This document shows positions 16,179 to 25,806 of a DNA stretch of 64,000 nt, piece after piece (the stretch's first letter is position 1; every line of letters starts with the position of its first letter). A program made the position numbers and the translations under genes. Under the pieces are notes generated by a model. It saw nothing but the letters and a program-made list of their open reading frames with translations, searched no databases and had not been told where the DNA came from. Source of the DNA: Jeotgalibacillus sp. ET6 (GTDB lineage Bacteria > Bacillota > Bacilli > Bacillales > Jeotgalibacillaceae); NCBI RefSeq assembly GCF_029667115.1, contig NZ_JARUIU010000002.1:666972-730971 (forward strand), written 5' to 3'.

Positions 16179-17501
16179 TTGAATGCTGTTATTATTGCGG
16201 TTTTAATTATGCTTGTTTTGAGTCTGCTCCGGATTAATGTTGTAATTGCGCTGGTTATTGGAGGAGTGGCAGGTGGTTTAATCGGGGGTCTTACTATTGA
16301 TGAGCTTGTCACCGTTTTTTCTGAAGGTGCAGGTGCCGGAGCAAATATTGCACTAAGCTATGCTTTGCTGGGCGGGTTTGCAGTGGCAATTTCGTATACA
16401 GGACTGCCAAAGCTGCTGGTTGACAAAATTGTAAAGATAGTCAGCAGAAAAGAAGATTCCAGAAGACAGGCACTTCCGAAAGTTTTGATTGTCCTTGCCA
16501 TTTTGTTTATATCTTGTTTATCTCAAAATGCTGTTCCGGTTCATATTGCATTTATCCCTCTTTTAATCCCGCCGCTTTTGCTGGTGATGAATGAACTTGA
16601 GTTGGATCGGAGGCTCATTGCAACGGTGATTACTTTCGGATTGACGGCTCCCTATATTTTGCTGCCGTACGGATTTGGACAGATTTTTCATAATACGATT
16701 GCAGAAAATATGGAACTTAGCGGGCTTGCTATTGATGCTTCAACGATCCCACAGGCGATGCTTATTCCGACAGCGGGAATGGTGATCGGACTAGTGATTG
16801 CTGTTTTTGTGACCTACCGTAAACCAAGACAATATGAGGAAAAGGTTATCAGTTCAACGGACCATGTGGGTGAAACAGCGATTAGCACCAAGGATCTGGC
16901 GGTAACGGTTCTTGCAATTGTCGCTGCACTGGCTGTTCAGACCTTCATTGAATCGATGGTGTTTGCAGCAGTTGTCGGGCTGGCTGTTCTATTTATTTTC
17001 GGAACCGTAAAGGTGAAGGATCAGGATCAGTTGATGACTGATGGCATGAAAATGATGGCTTTTATTGGTTTTGTCATGATCGCATCAAATGGATTTGCTG
17101 CCATTTTAAAAGAGACAGGCGATGTTGAAAATCTCGTAAATGGTGCTTCTAATATAATTGGCGACAGCCGTTCGCTCGCCGCGATTCTAATGCTGTTGAT
17201 CGGTCTTGTAGTAACGATGGGAATCGGATCGTCTTTCGCCACCATTCCGATTATTGCGGTTATCTTTGTTCCATTGGCGGCGCAGCTTGGATTCAGTCCG
17301 CTTGCTACCATCGTATTGATTGGAACAGCGGGTGCACTGGGCGACGCAGGTTCTCCCGCTTCTGACAGTACACTTGGCCCCACAGCAGGCCTGAATGCAG
17401 ATGGACAGCATAACCACATTTGGGATACATGTGTTCCGACATTCATTCATTATAATATTCCGCTCATTCTTTTTGGCTGGATTGCGGCACTGGTTTTATA
17501 A
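16179..17501 (+). CDS. yuiF: Na+/H+ antiporter family protein (YuiF)
   Basis: This 440-residue integral membrane protein of the NhaC/ArsB-like ion transporter superfamily has roughly twelve hydrophobic segments. Conserved stretches include SCLSQNAVPVHIAFIPLLIPPLL and the C-terminal GTAGALGDAGSPASDSTLGPTAGLNADGQHNHIWDTC, where acidic and polar residues sit in the membrane. It probably exchanges cations or organic anions with protons. The start is TTG at 16179. It matches B. subtilis YuiF in length and neighbourhood. Confidence 0.85.
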   Translation: MNAVIIAVLIMLVLSLLRINVVIALVIGGVAGGLIGGLTIDELVTVFSEGAGAGANIALSYALLGGFAVAISYTGLPKLLVDKIVKIVSRKEDSRRQALPKVLIVLAILFISCLSQNAVPVHIAFIPLLIPPLLLVMNELELDRRLIATVITFGLTAPYILLPYGFGQIFHNTIAENMELSGLAIDASTIPQAMLIPTAGMVIGLVIAVFVTYRKPRQYEEKVISSTDHVGETAISTKDLAVTVLAIVAALAVQTFIESMVFAAVVGLAVLFIFGTVKVKDQDQLMTDGMKMMAFIGFVMIASNGFAAILKETGDVENLVNGASNIIGDSRSLAAILMLLIGLVVTMGIGSSFATIPIIAVIFVPLAAQLGFSPLATIVLIGTAGALGDAGSPASDSTLGPTAGLNADGQHNHIWDTCVPTFIHYNIPLILFGWIAALVL

Positions 17502-17591
17502 GTTAGGCTGATTTCTCAATTCAAGCGTTTGCCCAGCCTCTTCCTTCTTTTTTCACATATTTATATAAGGAAAGAAGAAGGAGGGAGAAGA

Positions 17592-17837
17592 ATGCCGAAT
17601 TATCCTATTTACAACTATAATCGTTCAGGTTATGGGGGCAGCCGATTTATTGGAGCACCATTTTTTGTGGCTCCATTTTTAGGAGGCTTGCTTGGCGGGG
17701 CCCTTGGCGGTGCACTTGTACGCCCTCGCCCACCTTATTATCCTCCATATCCGCCTCCATTTTATCAGCCTGGTTTCCAGCCGGGATATCCACCTGGAGG
17801 CTATGGCCCGGGACCATATAATCCTTACTACCGGTAG
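17592..17837 (+). CDS. Small glycine/proline/tyrosine-rich protein
   Basis: This 81-residue protein has an N-terminal MPNYPIYNYNRSGYGGSRF and a hydrophobic glycine-zipper stretch GGLLGGALGGALV (about residues 33-45). Its tail is made of Pro-Tyr-Pro-Gly repeats. The ATG at 17592 follows the strong GGAGGGAG site; an upstream in-frame start at 17529 has none. The composition recalls spore coat or surface-associated proteins of Bacillaceae, but no specific family is recognised. A terminator follows. Confidence 0.75.
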   Translation: MPNYPIYNYNRSGYGGSRFIGAPFFVAPFLGGLLGGALGGALVRPRPPYYPPYPPPFYQPGFQPGYPPGGYGPGPYNPYYR

Positions 17838-17857
17838 AAGACTATCAATTATATTGT

Positions 17858-17892
17858 GACCCTGAGCGCTGAACAAGCGCCGGGGTTTTTTG
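17858..17892 (+). terminator. Terminator of the Gly/Pro-rich gene
   Basis: CCCTGAGCGC pairs with GCGCCGGGG (one mismatch), followed by six Ts. Confidence 0.8.
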
Positions 17893-17961
17893 TTTTGTTC
17901 TTGATTTTTCCCATTCTACTCGTCAAGATGAAAGAGACAAAGAGTAAGGGAGAGGTAGCCA

Positions 17962-18354
17962 ATGGACCAACACAATGCAAAGGGAACACTTTTAGAGGCA
18001 TTAGGAATCGAGATCACCTCGATTGAAAAAGGAGAAGTCGTAGCAACCATGCCGGTGGACGAGCGAACCAGACAGCCATTTGGCTTTCTTCACGGCGGCG
18101 CTTCCGTTGCGTTGGCAGAAACTGTAGCAAGCTACGGTTCAGTCGCTTTAATCAATTTAGAGACACATGCTTGCTTCGGTCTGGAAATCAATGCGAATCA
18201 TATTAAATCTAAAAAAGATGGTGTGGTTACCGCGAGAGCCAGAACGATTCATCAGGGAAGAACGACGATGGTTTGGGAAGTTAAAATCGTGGATGAACAG
18301 GAGCAGCTGCTGTGTATTTCCAGATGTACAGTAGCGGTGGTTGAGAAAAAATAA
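17962..18354 (+). CDS. yuxO: Hotdog-fold acyl-CoA thioesterase (YuxO/MenI-like)
   Basis: This is a 130-residue PaaI-type hotdog thioesterase. The motif FGFLHGGASVALAETVAS (about residues 34-51) contains the conserved HGG and the catalytic Glu. B. subtilis YuxO is linked to hydrolysis of 1,4-dihydroxy-2-naphthoyl-CoA in menaquinone synthesis, which would suit the NDH-2 enzymes nearby, but substrate choice is inferred. The ATG follows GGGAGAGGT. Confidence 0.88.
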   Translation: MDQHNAKGTLLEALGIEITSIEKGEVVATMPVDERTRQPFGFLHGGASVALAETVASYGSVALINLETHACFGLEINANHIKSKKDGVVTARARTIHQGRTTMVWEVKIVDEQEQLLCISRCTVAVVEKK

Positions 18355-18411
18355 GTTTAGAAACACCCTTTCGTGGAAACATAGAACTATCATATCGAAA
18401 GGGTGAAGATT

Positions 18412-18783
18412 ATGCCTTGGACGAAAAATGATTATCCGGATTCCTGGAAGAACTTAGACGCTGATGTCAGGAGTAAAGCAATTGAAATTGGCAATGCTCT
18501 TTTGAGAGAAGAGAATTACGAGGAAAGCAGAGTCATTGCAATCGCGACAGACCGTGCAGAAAAATCTGTACAGGGAAGCGATCAAGACCAGCCAGTATAT
18601 GAAATTTCGACTCATAAGGACGGCTGGCAGCTGAAGCAAAAAGGAAAAGACCGAGCTATTTTTGTGGAGAGCACAAAAAGTCAGCTGGAAGACAAAGCAA
18701 AGCCGTATGTATCGGAGCACAACGGTAAACTGGTTATTTACACGGGTGACGGGTCAGTTGAACAAACATTGTATGACCATTAA
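18412..18783 (+). CDS. DUF2188/ChaB-like stress protein (YdaT-like)
   Basis: This 123-residue protein has two parts: an N-terminal ChaB-like segment, MPWTKNDYPDSWKNLDADVRSKAIEIGNALL, and a C-terminal DUF2188 domain (YEISTHKDGWQLKQKGKDRAIFVESTKSQLEDKAK). It resembles the general stress protein YdaT. The ATG at 18412 follows GAAAGGGTG; the GTG at 18403 is part of that site. DNA- or nucleotide-related roles have been guessed for such proteins but not shown. Confidence 0.8.
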   Translation: MPWTKNDYPDSWKNLDADVRSKAIEIGNALLREENYEESRVIAIATDRAEKSVQGSDQDQPVYEISTHKDGWQLKQKGKDRAIFVESTKSQLEDKAKPYVSEHNGKLVIYTGDGSVEQTLYDH

Positions 18784-18823
18784 AAAAGAAGGATTCCGCT
18801 ATTGGCGGGATCCTTCTTTTTTT
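18784..18823. terminator. Bidirectional terminator
   Basis: AAGAAGGATTCCGC pairs with GGCGGGATCCTTCTT around a TATT loop, serving the stress gene and the convergent mrp operon. Confidence 0.9.
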
Positions 18824-19173
18824 GATTCAAATTTTTCTTCTTTATCTGCAAGATCATCCTGTATTGATTTACTCCAAAGCTTGACTCCGCTGTTGTAAGC
18901 GGCTCTGGCGATTAAATGACCTCCAACCGGGGCAGTAATCAGGACAAAGAAAATGCCGAGAACTACACGGGAGTTAAAGAAGCCTTCTTCTGTCCAAAAG
19001 AAGAGGAGAGTACCAATAAGAATACACATTACCCCAAGTGTAGCGCTTTTAGAAGCGGCGTGCGTCCGGGAGTAGATATCAGGCAGCCTGATTAACCCAA
19101 TCGCTGTAACAACACTAAAAAAAGCACCGACGAGGATAAAGAACATGATGACATAATCATTAATCTCGCTCAC
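18799..19173 (-). CDS. mrpG: Mrp Na+/H+ antiporter subunit G
   Basis: This 124-residue small subunit has three membrane segments and the conserved IGLIRLPDIYSRTHAASKSATLGVM stretch of MrpG/PhaG. It is the last gene of the seven-gene operon; its GTG start lies inside the end of mrpF, showing translational coupling. Mrp is a hetero-oligomeric antiporter related to complex I that expels Na+ for H+. The tail after residue 95 is charged. The gene ends beneath the terminator shared with the convergent stress gene. Confidence 0.93.
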   Translation of the reverse strand: MSEINDYVIMFFILVGAFFSVVTAIGLIRLPDIYSRTHAASKSATLGVMCILIGTLLFFWTEEGFFNSRVVLGIFFVLITAPVGGHLIARAAYNSGVKLWSKSIQDDLADKEEKFESKKEGSRQ

Positions 19174-19441
19174 GTTGGATAATCTCCCCTTTCTCTAGGT
19201 ATTTGGAAAAGGCGACTGTCCCAATAAACGCTAAAATCCCCAAAAGCAGGATTACTTCTAAAAAGACGCTTGTTCTCATCAATACGGAAATAAGTCCAAT
19301 AACGGATATTAAACTGATTCCAAGAGAATCAAGGGCAATGACACGGTCCGGCGTAGTAGGGCCTTTGATGACTCGGTAAACAATCCCTATCATAGACAAT
19401 GTGACAGCAACAAGAGAGAGCGAAACAACTAAGGTAAACAT
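19160..19441 (-). CDS. mrpF: Mrp Na+/H+ antiporter subunit F
   Basis: This 93-residue subunit has three transmembrane segments and the family motif GPTTPDRVIALDSLGI (about residues 27-42), which carries a conserved Asp. Its ATG overlaps the mrpE stop codon as TAATG, and its own end overlaps mrpG. In other bacteria MrpF can also take part in cholate and Na+ efflux; here it belongs to a complete Mrp set. Confidence 0.94.
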   Translation of the reverse strand: MFTLVVSLSLVAVTLSMIGIVYRVIKGPTTPDRVIALDSLGISLISVIGLISVLMRTSVFLEVILLLGILAFIGTVAFSKYLEKGEIIQRERD

Positions 19442-19917
19442 TATCGGCTCACCTCCATAATGGCTTTCTCGAATCCTTCTTTTATAGAAGAAACGGCGCT
19501 TTTAACATCAGGTATATGAAGAGCGTGTATATACAGCGTTTCATTATCATCAGAGATATCCATTACCAATGTGCCGGGAGTTAACGTAATTAACAAGGAC
19601 AGGAGCGTTATTTCCCAATCTCGCTTTAAATTTGTATCGTATTTAAATATCCCGGGCTGCATATCCATTTTTGGTTTTAAAACAATAGCTAGAACCTCAA
19701 AATTGGCTTTAATCAGCTCCCATAAAAACATGAAAGTTAATCGGATAATCGCAATTACTCTCAGAATATAAAACCGTCCGCTAAGAAATCGTCTCATTCC
19801 AAAGACAACGATCATGCTTAAGAAAAAGCCAATAATAAAGCTTGAAACGGTAAACGAACCTTCTAAGAACATCCACAGGAACGCCAAAAAGAAATTTAAT
19901 AAAAGTTGAAATGCCAT
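19441..19917 (-). CDS. mrpE: Mrp Na+/H+ antiporter subunit E
   Basis: This 158-residue subunit has two or three N-terminal membrane spans and a cytoplasmic domain with the typical LLSLLITLTPGTLVMDI and ETLYIHALHIPD motifs. It starts six bases after mrpD and overlaps mrpF by one base. Length and motifs agree with MrpE/PhaE. Confidence 0.94.
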   Translation of the reverse strand: MAFQLLLNFFLAFLWMFLEGSFTVSSFIIGFFLSMIVVFGMRRFLSGRFYILRVIAIIRLTFMFLWELIKANFEVLAIVLKPKMDMQPGIFKYDTNLKRDWEITLLSLLITLTPGTLVMDISDDNETLYIHALHIPDVKSAVSSIKEGFEKAIMEVSR

Positions 19918-19923
19918 TTCACA

Positions 19924-21405
19924 TTACTCCTTTAGCACGGCTTCTATATAGATTGCAGGGTTGATGAGCGGTTCGACAGCTTGAGTGATAAACGGTCTAA
20001 CTGCTTCTGCTCCTACGCCATATGCAATGGCAATAACCATTAGTACAGCTGCAGGGATCCACAGACGCGAAGCAAGATGTGCTTTTGCTCCTGTATACTC
20101 TTTTGGCGTTCCCCAAAAGCCATTTGTGAAAATTTTCATTGCGGAATATAAGACAATTAAGCTTGATCCCAGAATAATTAGGGGTCCAATCATTTCTCCG
20201 GCATCAAATCCGCCGCGTACAATGAGCAGTTTTCCAATAAAACCGCTGAGTGGAGGGATTCCTGCAAGAGAGAGAGCTGCGACAAAGTATGTCCAGCCAA
20301 TCCACGGGTATTCTTTGATCATGCCGCCCATGGATTTTAAATGACTTGATCCTGCAATGGCCATCATAATTCCGATCAATAGGAAAAGCGCTGTTTTGAT
20401 AATCATATCATGAAGCAGGTAGAAGACAGCTCCTTCAAGCCCATCTGGTGTCATAACAGCAACACCGTACAAAATGACGCCTACTGCAATAATGATGTTG
20501 TAAATAATAATCATTTTAACATCTTTGTAAGCCAGTGCGCCTATTGAACCTATGACGATTGTTAACAAAGCCAGCACACCTAAAATCATATGGGTGTAGC
20601 CTGTATCATGGTAAAAGAATAAGGTATACGTACGCATGATGGCGTACACACCGACTTTGGTTAATAATGCACCGAATAAAGCAAGTACCGGTATAGGCGG
20701 AGCGTGATAAGAACCCGGGAGCCAGAAATACAACGGAAAGATCGCACCTTTAAGCCCGAACACAAGCAAAAAGAAAATGGCGATAACGGTAATAATTCCC
20801 GGGTCATTTAATTCTGCAATTTTAACCGAAACATCGGCCATATTCAGCGTTCCGACTACTCCGTACAGAAAAGCAACGGCTGCTACAAATAATGCAGAGG
20901 ATATTACATTAATCAGTACATACTTAACTGACTCACGCAGCTGTGCTTTTTTTCCTCCTAAAACAATTAACAGGTAAGAGGAAATTAAGAACACTTCGAA
21001 AAATACAAACATGTTGAAGATATCGCCTGTAGTGAATGCTCCATTTAATCCAACCATTAAAAACTGAACGGCGATGTAATAAAAATATCGTTCGTATTCG
21101 TCCTCAAGGTAGTAAATAGAGTACCAGATCACAGCCAGCGTTACGATACCCGTAGTAAGCACCAAAAGAGCAGACAGCATATCGGATACTAAGGGAATCC
21201 CGAAAGGAGCCGGCCAGCTTCCAAGATTCAGTGTTTGAATCCCATTTTGTCTGATCTCCGCTATAAGTACTGCTGATGCTGCTATGGTAGCAACGGTTGA
21301 AATAATCGAAATGGTGCGCTGCGCCTTAATGCGTTTCGGGAAAAACATTAGGATTACGCCAGCCAGCAGTGGAATTAAAATAGGAAGCAAAGGTAAATTA
21401 ATCAT
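19924..21405 (-). CDS. mrpD: Mrp Na+/H+ antiporter subunit D
   Basis: This 493-residue subunit has about fourteen membrane segments and is homologous to the NuoN/M/L proton-channel subunits of complex [29 protein letters not shown] carries the conserved membrane lysine, and [11 protein letters not shown] and the later [11 protein letters not shown] are also characteristic. Its start overlaps the end of mrpC. Together with MrpA it is believed to form the ion path. Confidence 0.95.
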   Translation of the reverse strand: MINLPLLPILIPLLAGVILMFFPKRIKAQRTISIISTVATIAASAVLIAEIRQNGIQTLNLGSWPAPFGIPLVSDMLSALLVLTTGIVTLAVIWYSIYYLEDEYERYFYYIAVQFLMVGLNGAFTTGDIFNMFVFFEVFLISSYLLIVLGGKKAQLRESVKYVLINVISSALFVAAVAFLYGVVGTLNMADVSVKIAELNDPGIITVIAIFFLLVFGLKGAIFPLYFWLPGSYHAPPIPVLALFGALLTKVGVYAIMRTYTLFFYHDTGYTHMILGVLALLTIVIGSIGALAYKDVKMIIIYNIIIAVGVILYGVAVMTPDGLEGAVFYLLHDMIIKTALFLLIGIMMAIAGSSHLKSMGGMIKEYPWIGWTYFVAALSLAGIPPLSGFIGKLLIVRGGFDAGEMIGPLIILGSSLIVLYSAMKIFTNGFWGTPKEYTGAKAHLASRLWIPAAVLMVIAIAYGVGAEAVRPFITQAVEPLINPAIYIEAVLKE

Positions 21406-21739
21406 GGCTTTCTGTACCTCTCATTTCTTCCATATTGTCCGTCCCGAGCTCCTGATACGTTCTATAAGCAAGTACCAGGAAGAAGGCGGTGACCCCGAAA
21501 CTGATCACGATGGCTGTCAGAACAAGTGCCTGAGGCAGTGGATCTGTATAAGATGTTACATTGTCACTCAGCACAGGTGCAGCCCCGGTTTTCAATCCGC
21601 TCATTGTAAGAAGCAGCAAGTGAGCACCGTGACTTAACAGGCCTGTACCAATAATAATTCTTAATAAGCTTTTAGATAAAATCAGATAGACGGCACTGGC
21701 AAACAGAATTCCGACTATAATGCACATTAGAAATTCCAT
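21398..21739 (-). CDS. mrpC: Mrp Na+/H+ antiporter subunit C
   Basis: This 113-residue NuoK-like subunit has three membrane spans and the [21 protein letters not shown] stretch that identifies MrpC. The ATG overlaps the mrpB stop codon (TAATG), and the 3' end overlaps mrpD by eight bases. Confidence 0.95.
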   Translation of the reverse strand: MEFLMCIIVGILFASAVYLILSKSLLRIIIGTGLLSHGAHLLLLTMSGLKTGAAPVLSDNVTSYTDPLPQALVLTAIVISFGVTAFFLVLAYRTYQELGTDNMEEMRGTESHD

Positions 21740-22164
21740 TATTCACTCTCCCCTATCGTTTGAATAATGGTCATTGTTATGCCGATTACCACCATGTACA
21801 CTCCTATATCAAATAAAACAGCTGTATGAAGAGATGTTTCACCTAATAAAGGAAGATCAAAATAGTCATAAGCATGTGTGAAAAAAGGAACGTTAAATAA
21901 CAATGAACCAGCTGCTGTCAATACAGCAATTAATAATCCAGCTGCCGTCATAAGCTTATAATCAAACGGCAGTATTTTATCCAGTGTCTTTATATCATAA
22001 GCCAGCAGCAGCAGTACAAGAGCAGCTGCTGTCATTAATCCTCCGATAAATCCGCCTCCGGGTGTGTAATGGCCGGCAAAGAACAAATGAATGGAGAATA
22101 AGATGATGATAAACGAAATGACTTTCGTTACGGTTTGTAAAATCAGATCATTGGTCTTTTTCAT
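21739..22164 (-). CDS. mrpB: Mrp Na+/H+ antiporter subunit B
   Basis: This 141-residue subunit has four membrane segments and the motif [23 protein letters not shown] (about residues 28-50), diagnostic of MrpB. The start overlaps the mrpA stop as ATGA, so translation is coupled. Confidence 0.95.
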   Translation of the reverse strand: MKKTNDLILQTVTKVISFIIILFSIHLFFAGHYTPGGGFIGGLMTAAALVLLLLAYDIKTLDKILPFDYKLMTAAGLLIAVLTAAGSLLFNVPFFTHAYDYFDLPLLGETSLHTAVLFDIGVYMVVIGITMTIIQTIGESE

Positions 22165-24566
22165 TCATTTTCACTCCTTGCCGTGCGGTACCGGACCATT
22201 GCATAGATGCCAAGTGCACCAACCCCCAGTACGCAGATTTCAAACAGCGTATCAAAGCCCCGGAAATCCACCAGAATTACGTTGACCATATTTCCTCCTG
22301 CTGCAAGTTCATACACATTGTCAATATGATACTGAGAGATGGATTCATCAGAACGCTGACTGAAAGCAGACAGGGCAATCAGTGTCATCGTAGCGCCGAC
22401 AAGCACGGATAGAACCGCATTTCCGAATCGGAATCGCATCCGTTCTTCTTTTCTGCTGATTTCAGGCAAATGGTAAAAACAAAGCAGAAACAACGCAACC
22501 GTCACCGTTTCAATAACAAGCTGTGTAAGAGCCAAATCCGGCGCTCTGAATAATACGAAGAACAGGGCAACAGAATATCCCACAACGCCTAACGCTACAA
22601 TAGAAGTAAGGCGGGATTTTGCAAAAAGAATAGTCACGGCTCCTGCTACCAGAACGAGTGCCAGGATGACCTCGTAGCTTTGGATTGCTGCAAGTCCGGA
22701 TGTATCATAAACAATGCCTTCTTTGATAATAAGAGTTGATAAAAGAATCGCGGTAAAGAATGAAAAGATGTAAACCAAATAGGTTCGCATGAATCCAGTC
22801 ATAACACCGCTGGTTAAACGGTAGCCCCCTGACTCGCTTCGGGCAAGGCCGCGGTCATAAAGGCCGTTTAATGTAAATCGTTCCGGAATGCGGTTATACA
22901 CGCCCTGCCATTTCGCGAGGGTAGAGTATAAAACAATTCCAAAAAGAATAATGCCGAGTGTCATAAATAATTCAGGCTGAAAACCATGCCAGAAATAAAT
23001 ATGAACATCCACTTCCTGTCCTGCGTCAACAAGACTTGGAAGGATCGCTTCGACAGCCGGTTTGATCATACTGTTGGAAAGCAGATTCGGGAAGAACCCG
23101 AACAGGACGACCATTGAAATCAATACTAGCGGCGAAATGAGCATACCAATCGGCGCTTCATGAGGTTTTTTCGGCAGCTGATCAAACTGCGGTTTGCCAA
23201 GGAACGTTTTAAATACGAGCTTTAAGCTGTAAACAAACGTAAACACGCTCGCAATCCAGGCGATAACAGGGAATAAAATGCCCCATGTATTTAAATTAAA
23301 AAGATCAAGCTCAAGGACAGAAAGCATGCCGGTTAAGAACATTTCTTTGCTTAAGAACCCGTTAAATGGAGGAAGTCCTGCCATTGAAAAGGATCCAATG
23401 ATCGCAATTGTAAAGGTAATTGGCATCAGATTGACCAGACCGCCAAGCTTTCTGATATCCCTGGTGCCTGTTTCATGATCGACAATCCCTGCCATCATGA
23501 ACAAGCTTCCTTTGAAGGTAGCATGATTAATTAAATGAAAGACTGCTGCGATGGTTGCGACCATATAAATATTGTCATCCAGATAATCATAATGCAGGGC
23601 TGCTGCACCTACGCCAAGAAGGGACATAATTAACCCCAGCTGACTAATCGTGGAATAAGCCAGAATGGCTTTCAGGTCGGTTTGTTTGACTGCATTAAAG
23701 GAACCCCAGAACAAGGTGAAAATCCCAAAACCGGCAACCAGCCACAGCCATAGTCCCGATTCTGCAAATACAGGACTCATCCGGGCTACAAGATAGATTC
23801 CCGCTTTTACCATCGTGGCAGAGTGTAGATACGCACTGACTGGCGTAGGGGCTTCCATCGCATCAGGAAGCCAGATATGAAATGGGAACTGTGCGGACTT
23901 TGTAAAGGCTCCCAGTAAGATTAAAATCAATGCGGGAATAAATAATGGATCAGTAATTAATACATCTGACAGACCGATTAATTCCTGAATGCTGAAGGTA
24001 TTGCCCATTAAGTAGAGAAGAACTATTCCCCCCAGCATGGAAAGTCCGCCAAAGACCGTAATCAGCATGGACTTTTGTGCACCGTATCTCGACCGTTCCC
24101 GATCGTACCAATATCCAATTAAAAGAAAAGAGGAAATAGAGGTAAATTCCCAGAACATGTATAGCACGATTAAGTTATCTGAAAGAACAACTCCGAGCAT
24201 GGCGCCCATAAACATCAACAGATAGACATAAAAATTGTGCAGTGCTTCTTTTTCTTTCGCTAAGTAATAAATCGAATAAAGGACAACAAGTGCGCCGATA
24301 CCTGTAATCAGCATGGCAAATAACAAACCCAGCCCGTCAACGTGCGCAATAAAATTAATCCCCAGTGAGGGAATCCATTCCAACGTTTTCGTAACAGTTT
24401 CACCGTCCCTGGTAACAGGGAGGTATTGAACAAAGTAAATAAAAAGCAATAGCGGAACGAGTAAAACAAACCATCCCGTATGAATGTTTCTCAAACCCTT
24501 AAACAAAAAAGGGATGAAAACTGCCGCCAGAAAAGGCAGGACTATGGCTAGATGAAGCAACGACAA
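22161..24566 (-). CDS. mrpA: Mrp Na+/H+ antiporter subunit A
   Basis: This 801-residue subunit, the largest of the complex, is homologous to NuoL. The antiporter core shows LLIGYWYDRERSRYGAQKSM, TKSAQFPFHIWLPDAMEAPTPVSAYLHSATMVKAGIYL and NHATFKGSLFMMAG. The C-terminal region (after about residue 600) is the MrpA-specific extension that resembles NuoJ/MbhE and ends in VNVILVDFRGFDTLFEI. The start is TTG, following GGAGGG. As the first gene of the operon, it sets the order mrpA-B-C-D-E-F-G on the minus strand. Confidence 0.95.
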   Translation of the reverse strand: MSLLHLAIVLPFLAAVFIPFLFKGLRNIHTGWFVLLVPLLLFIYFVQYLPVTRDGETVTKTLEWIPSLGINFIAHVDGLGLLFAMLITGIGALVVLYSIYYLAKEKEALHNFYVYLLMFMGAMLGVVLSDNLIVLYMFWEFTSISSFLLIGYWYDRERSRYGAQKSMLITVFGGLSMLGGIVLLYLMGNTFSIQELIGLSDVLITDPLFIPALILILLGAFTKSAQFPFHIWLPDAMEAPTPVSAYLHSATMVKAGIYLVARMSPVFAESGLWLWLVAGFGIFTLFWGSFNAVKQTDLKAILAYSTISQLGLIMSLLGVGAAALHYDYLDDNIYMVATIAAVFHLINHATFKGSLFMMAGIVDHETGTRDIRKLGGLVNLMPITFTIAIIGSFSMAGLPPFNGFLSKEMFLTGMLSVLELDLFNLNTWGILFPVIAWIASVFTFVYSLKLVFKTFLGKPQFDQLPKKPHEAPIGMLISPLVLISMVVLFGFFPNLLSNSMIKPAVEAILPSLVDAGQEVDVHIYFWHGFQPELFMTLGIILFGIVLYSTLAKWQGVYNRIPERFTLNGLYDRGLARSESGGYRLTSGVMTGFMRTYLVYIFSFFTAILLSTLIIKEGIVYDTSGLAAIQSYEVILALVLVAGAVTILFAKSRLTSIVALGVVGYSVALFFVLFRAPDLALTQLVIETVTVALFLLCFYHLPEISRKEERMRFRFGNAVLSVLVGATMTLIALSAFSQRSDESISQYHIDNVYELAAGGNMVNVILVDFRGFDTLFEICVLGVGALGIYAMVRYRTARSENE

Positions 24567-24992
24567 CGAAAATCCCTCCTTAATACATTCATCACATTAG
24601 ATTTCCCCATATAACAAGAGGCTACACATGTAAATAAGGACTACATTAGTAAGCAGCTCATATCTGCATACGCAGTCCTTTGTGATTTGATCATTTTGTT
24701 TGTGTAAATAGAAGTATAACGTAAATAAACAATCTGTGCATGCCTGAAAGTCTATGAATAACGGCGTTCTAATCCGCTTATATATATGAAGAAAGAGAAT
24801 AAAAAGGGATAGAATTTAATAAAATTGTCGAAATTCGCGGCATGGTTTTCTCTTATTAACCGGCGAAAGAATCCACCGCTTTAACATTATAAGTGGGCAT
24901 GGGTTCTCAGAAAATCAAAATTTCCTTTTCATTCCTATCCCAAACGATTAATATGAAAGAGAACACTGTAAGTTAAATCCTAGGAGAGAATC
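24567..24992. other. Intergenic region between divergent mrp and yufK; candidate mrp promoter
   Basis: This 426-base gap holds no convincing gene. For the minus strand, TATACT (as AGTATA at 24713-24718) lies 16 bases from a weak -35 (TGTGCA at 24735-24740, read as TGCACA), giving mrpA a leader of about 140 bases. The plus-strand part just before yufK is AT-rich and ends in the ribosome site TAGGAGAG. I see no riboswitch or hairpin of note. Confidence 0.35.
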
Positions 24993-25562
24993 ATGAAAAA
25001 TACATACTTAACCGGCTATCTTCCGCTTTTTTCAATACTGATGTTCAGCTTAACCTTTTCCGTTTACGGGGTTGGAGTATGTGTGGACCTGTTTAAAGGC
25101 ATCGGAATTTATGCTGGGATGCGCGAATTTTTATCGGATATTCAACTTAAACTATTCATTTTGATCATGCTGATGATCCTGTTTTTTATGGTTTTTGCGG
25201 CACTAAAGCTAATTGCGGAAACAATCAATGAAGTTGCATTACTTTTCTTCTCGAGAGATCGGGAAGGGAAGGTGCTGCAGCTTGTCCGGTCAGGCTCAAT
25301 TATTTATTTTGCCGGCTCTCTGGCAAGTGTGGCGAGCTTAAAATCCTTTATTGGCCTGGTCAGCATTTTCCTGGTTACCTCATTTATCTATTTTGTTTAT
25401 TTTGTTGTTAAGACAAGCACAACATTGACTACAGCTGGAACCATTGGTGTGATCTTATTTGAGGTCCTTATTTGGTCTGTGCTGGTTTCCAGCATTCTTT
25501 ATGTAATTGTTAAACTTTACAATAGCCTTATGGCCAGCCTGCCGATCCTCGATCAGCTTTAA
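24993..25562 (+). CDS. yufK: DUF5366 membrane protein (YufK)
   Basis: This 189-residue membrane protein has five or six hydrophobic segments, matching YufK (DUF5366) of B. subtilis in size and in its position beside the mrp operon and pbpD. It starts MKNTYLTGYLPLFSILMFSLTFSVYG after a TAGGAGAG site. The function is unknown. It is divergent from mrp and followed by a terminator-headed repeat. Confidence 0.82.
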   Translation: MKNTYLTGYLPLFSILMFSLTFSVYGVGVCVDLFKGIGIYAGMREFLSDIQLKLFILIMLMILFFMVFAALKLIAETINEVALLFFSRDREGKVLQLVRSGSIIYFAGSLASVASLKSFIGLVSIFLVTSFIYFVYFVVKTSTTLTTAGTIGVILFEVLIWSVLVSSILYVIVKLYNSLMASLPILDQL

Positions 25563-25596
25563 AGGAAGAATCTGATTGTCTTTCAGGTCAAAAAAA

Positions 25597-25720
25597 AGCC
25601 TGGGACAAAAGTGTCTCAGGCTCGCTGACCGTTTCGCTGCGCTTCAGTCGGACGCTTTCCGCTGCACTTACCTCTTACTACTTCTATTTCGCCTCATTTT
25701 TACCCCTTTTTCAGTTAAAA
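25597..25720 (+). repeat. Terminator-headed repeat, copy A (shortened)
   Basis: The head GCCTGGGACAAAAGTGTCTCAGGC at 25598-25621 is followed by the body TTCGCTGCGCTTCAGTCGGACGC, but the long inner hairpin is missing. It lies 35 bases after the yufK stop codon, in the same direction. Confidence 0.75.
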
Positions 25721-25806
25721 CTCAGCTTATTTTTGTGCTGGATATATTCCCCCTCTATCTAAGGTGAAAAGAATCGATCGGACACCTGCATGCCAGTCCC
25801 TGCTTC

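Noticed and set aside
17027..17446. 139-codon minus-strand frame in yuiF
   Set aside because: Antisense shadow of a membrane protein gene; composition rich in Pro, Ser and Ala as expected by chance.
18799..24566. Mrp operon as something new
   Set aside because: All seven subunits are present in the usual order with normal overlaps; it is an ordinary complete operon.
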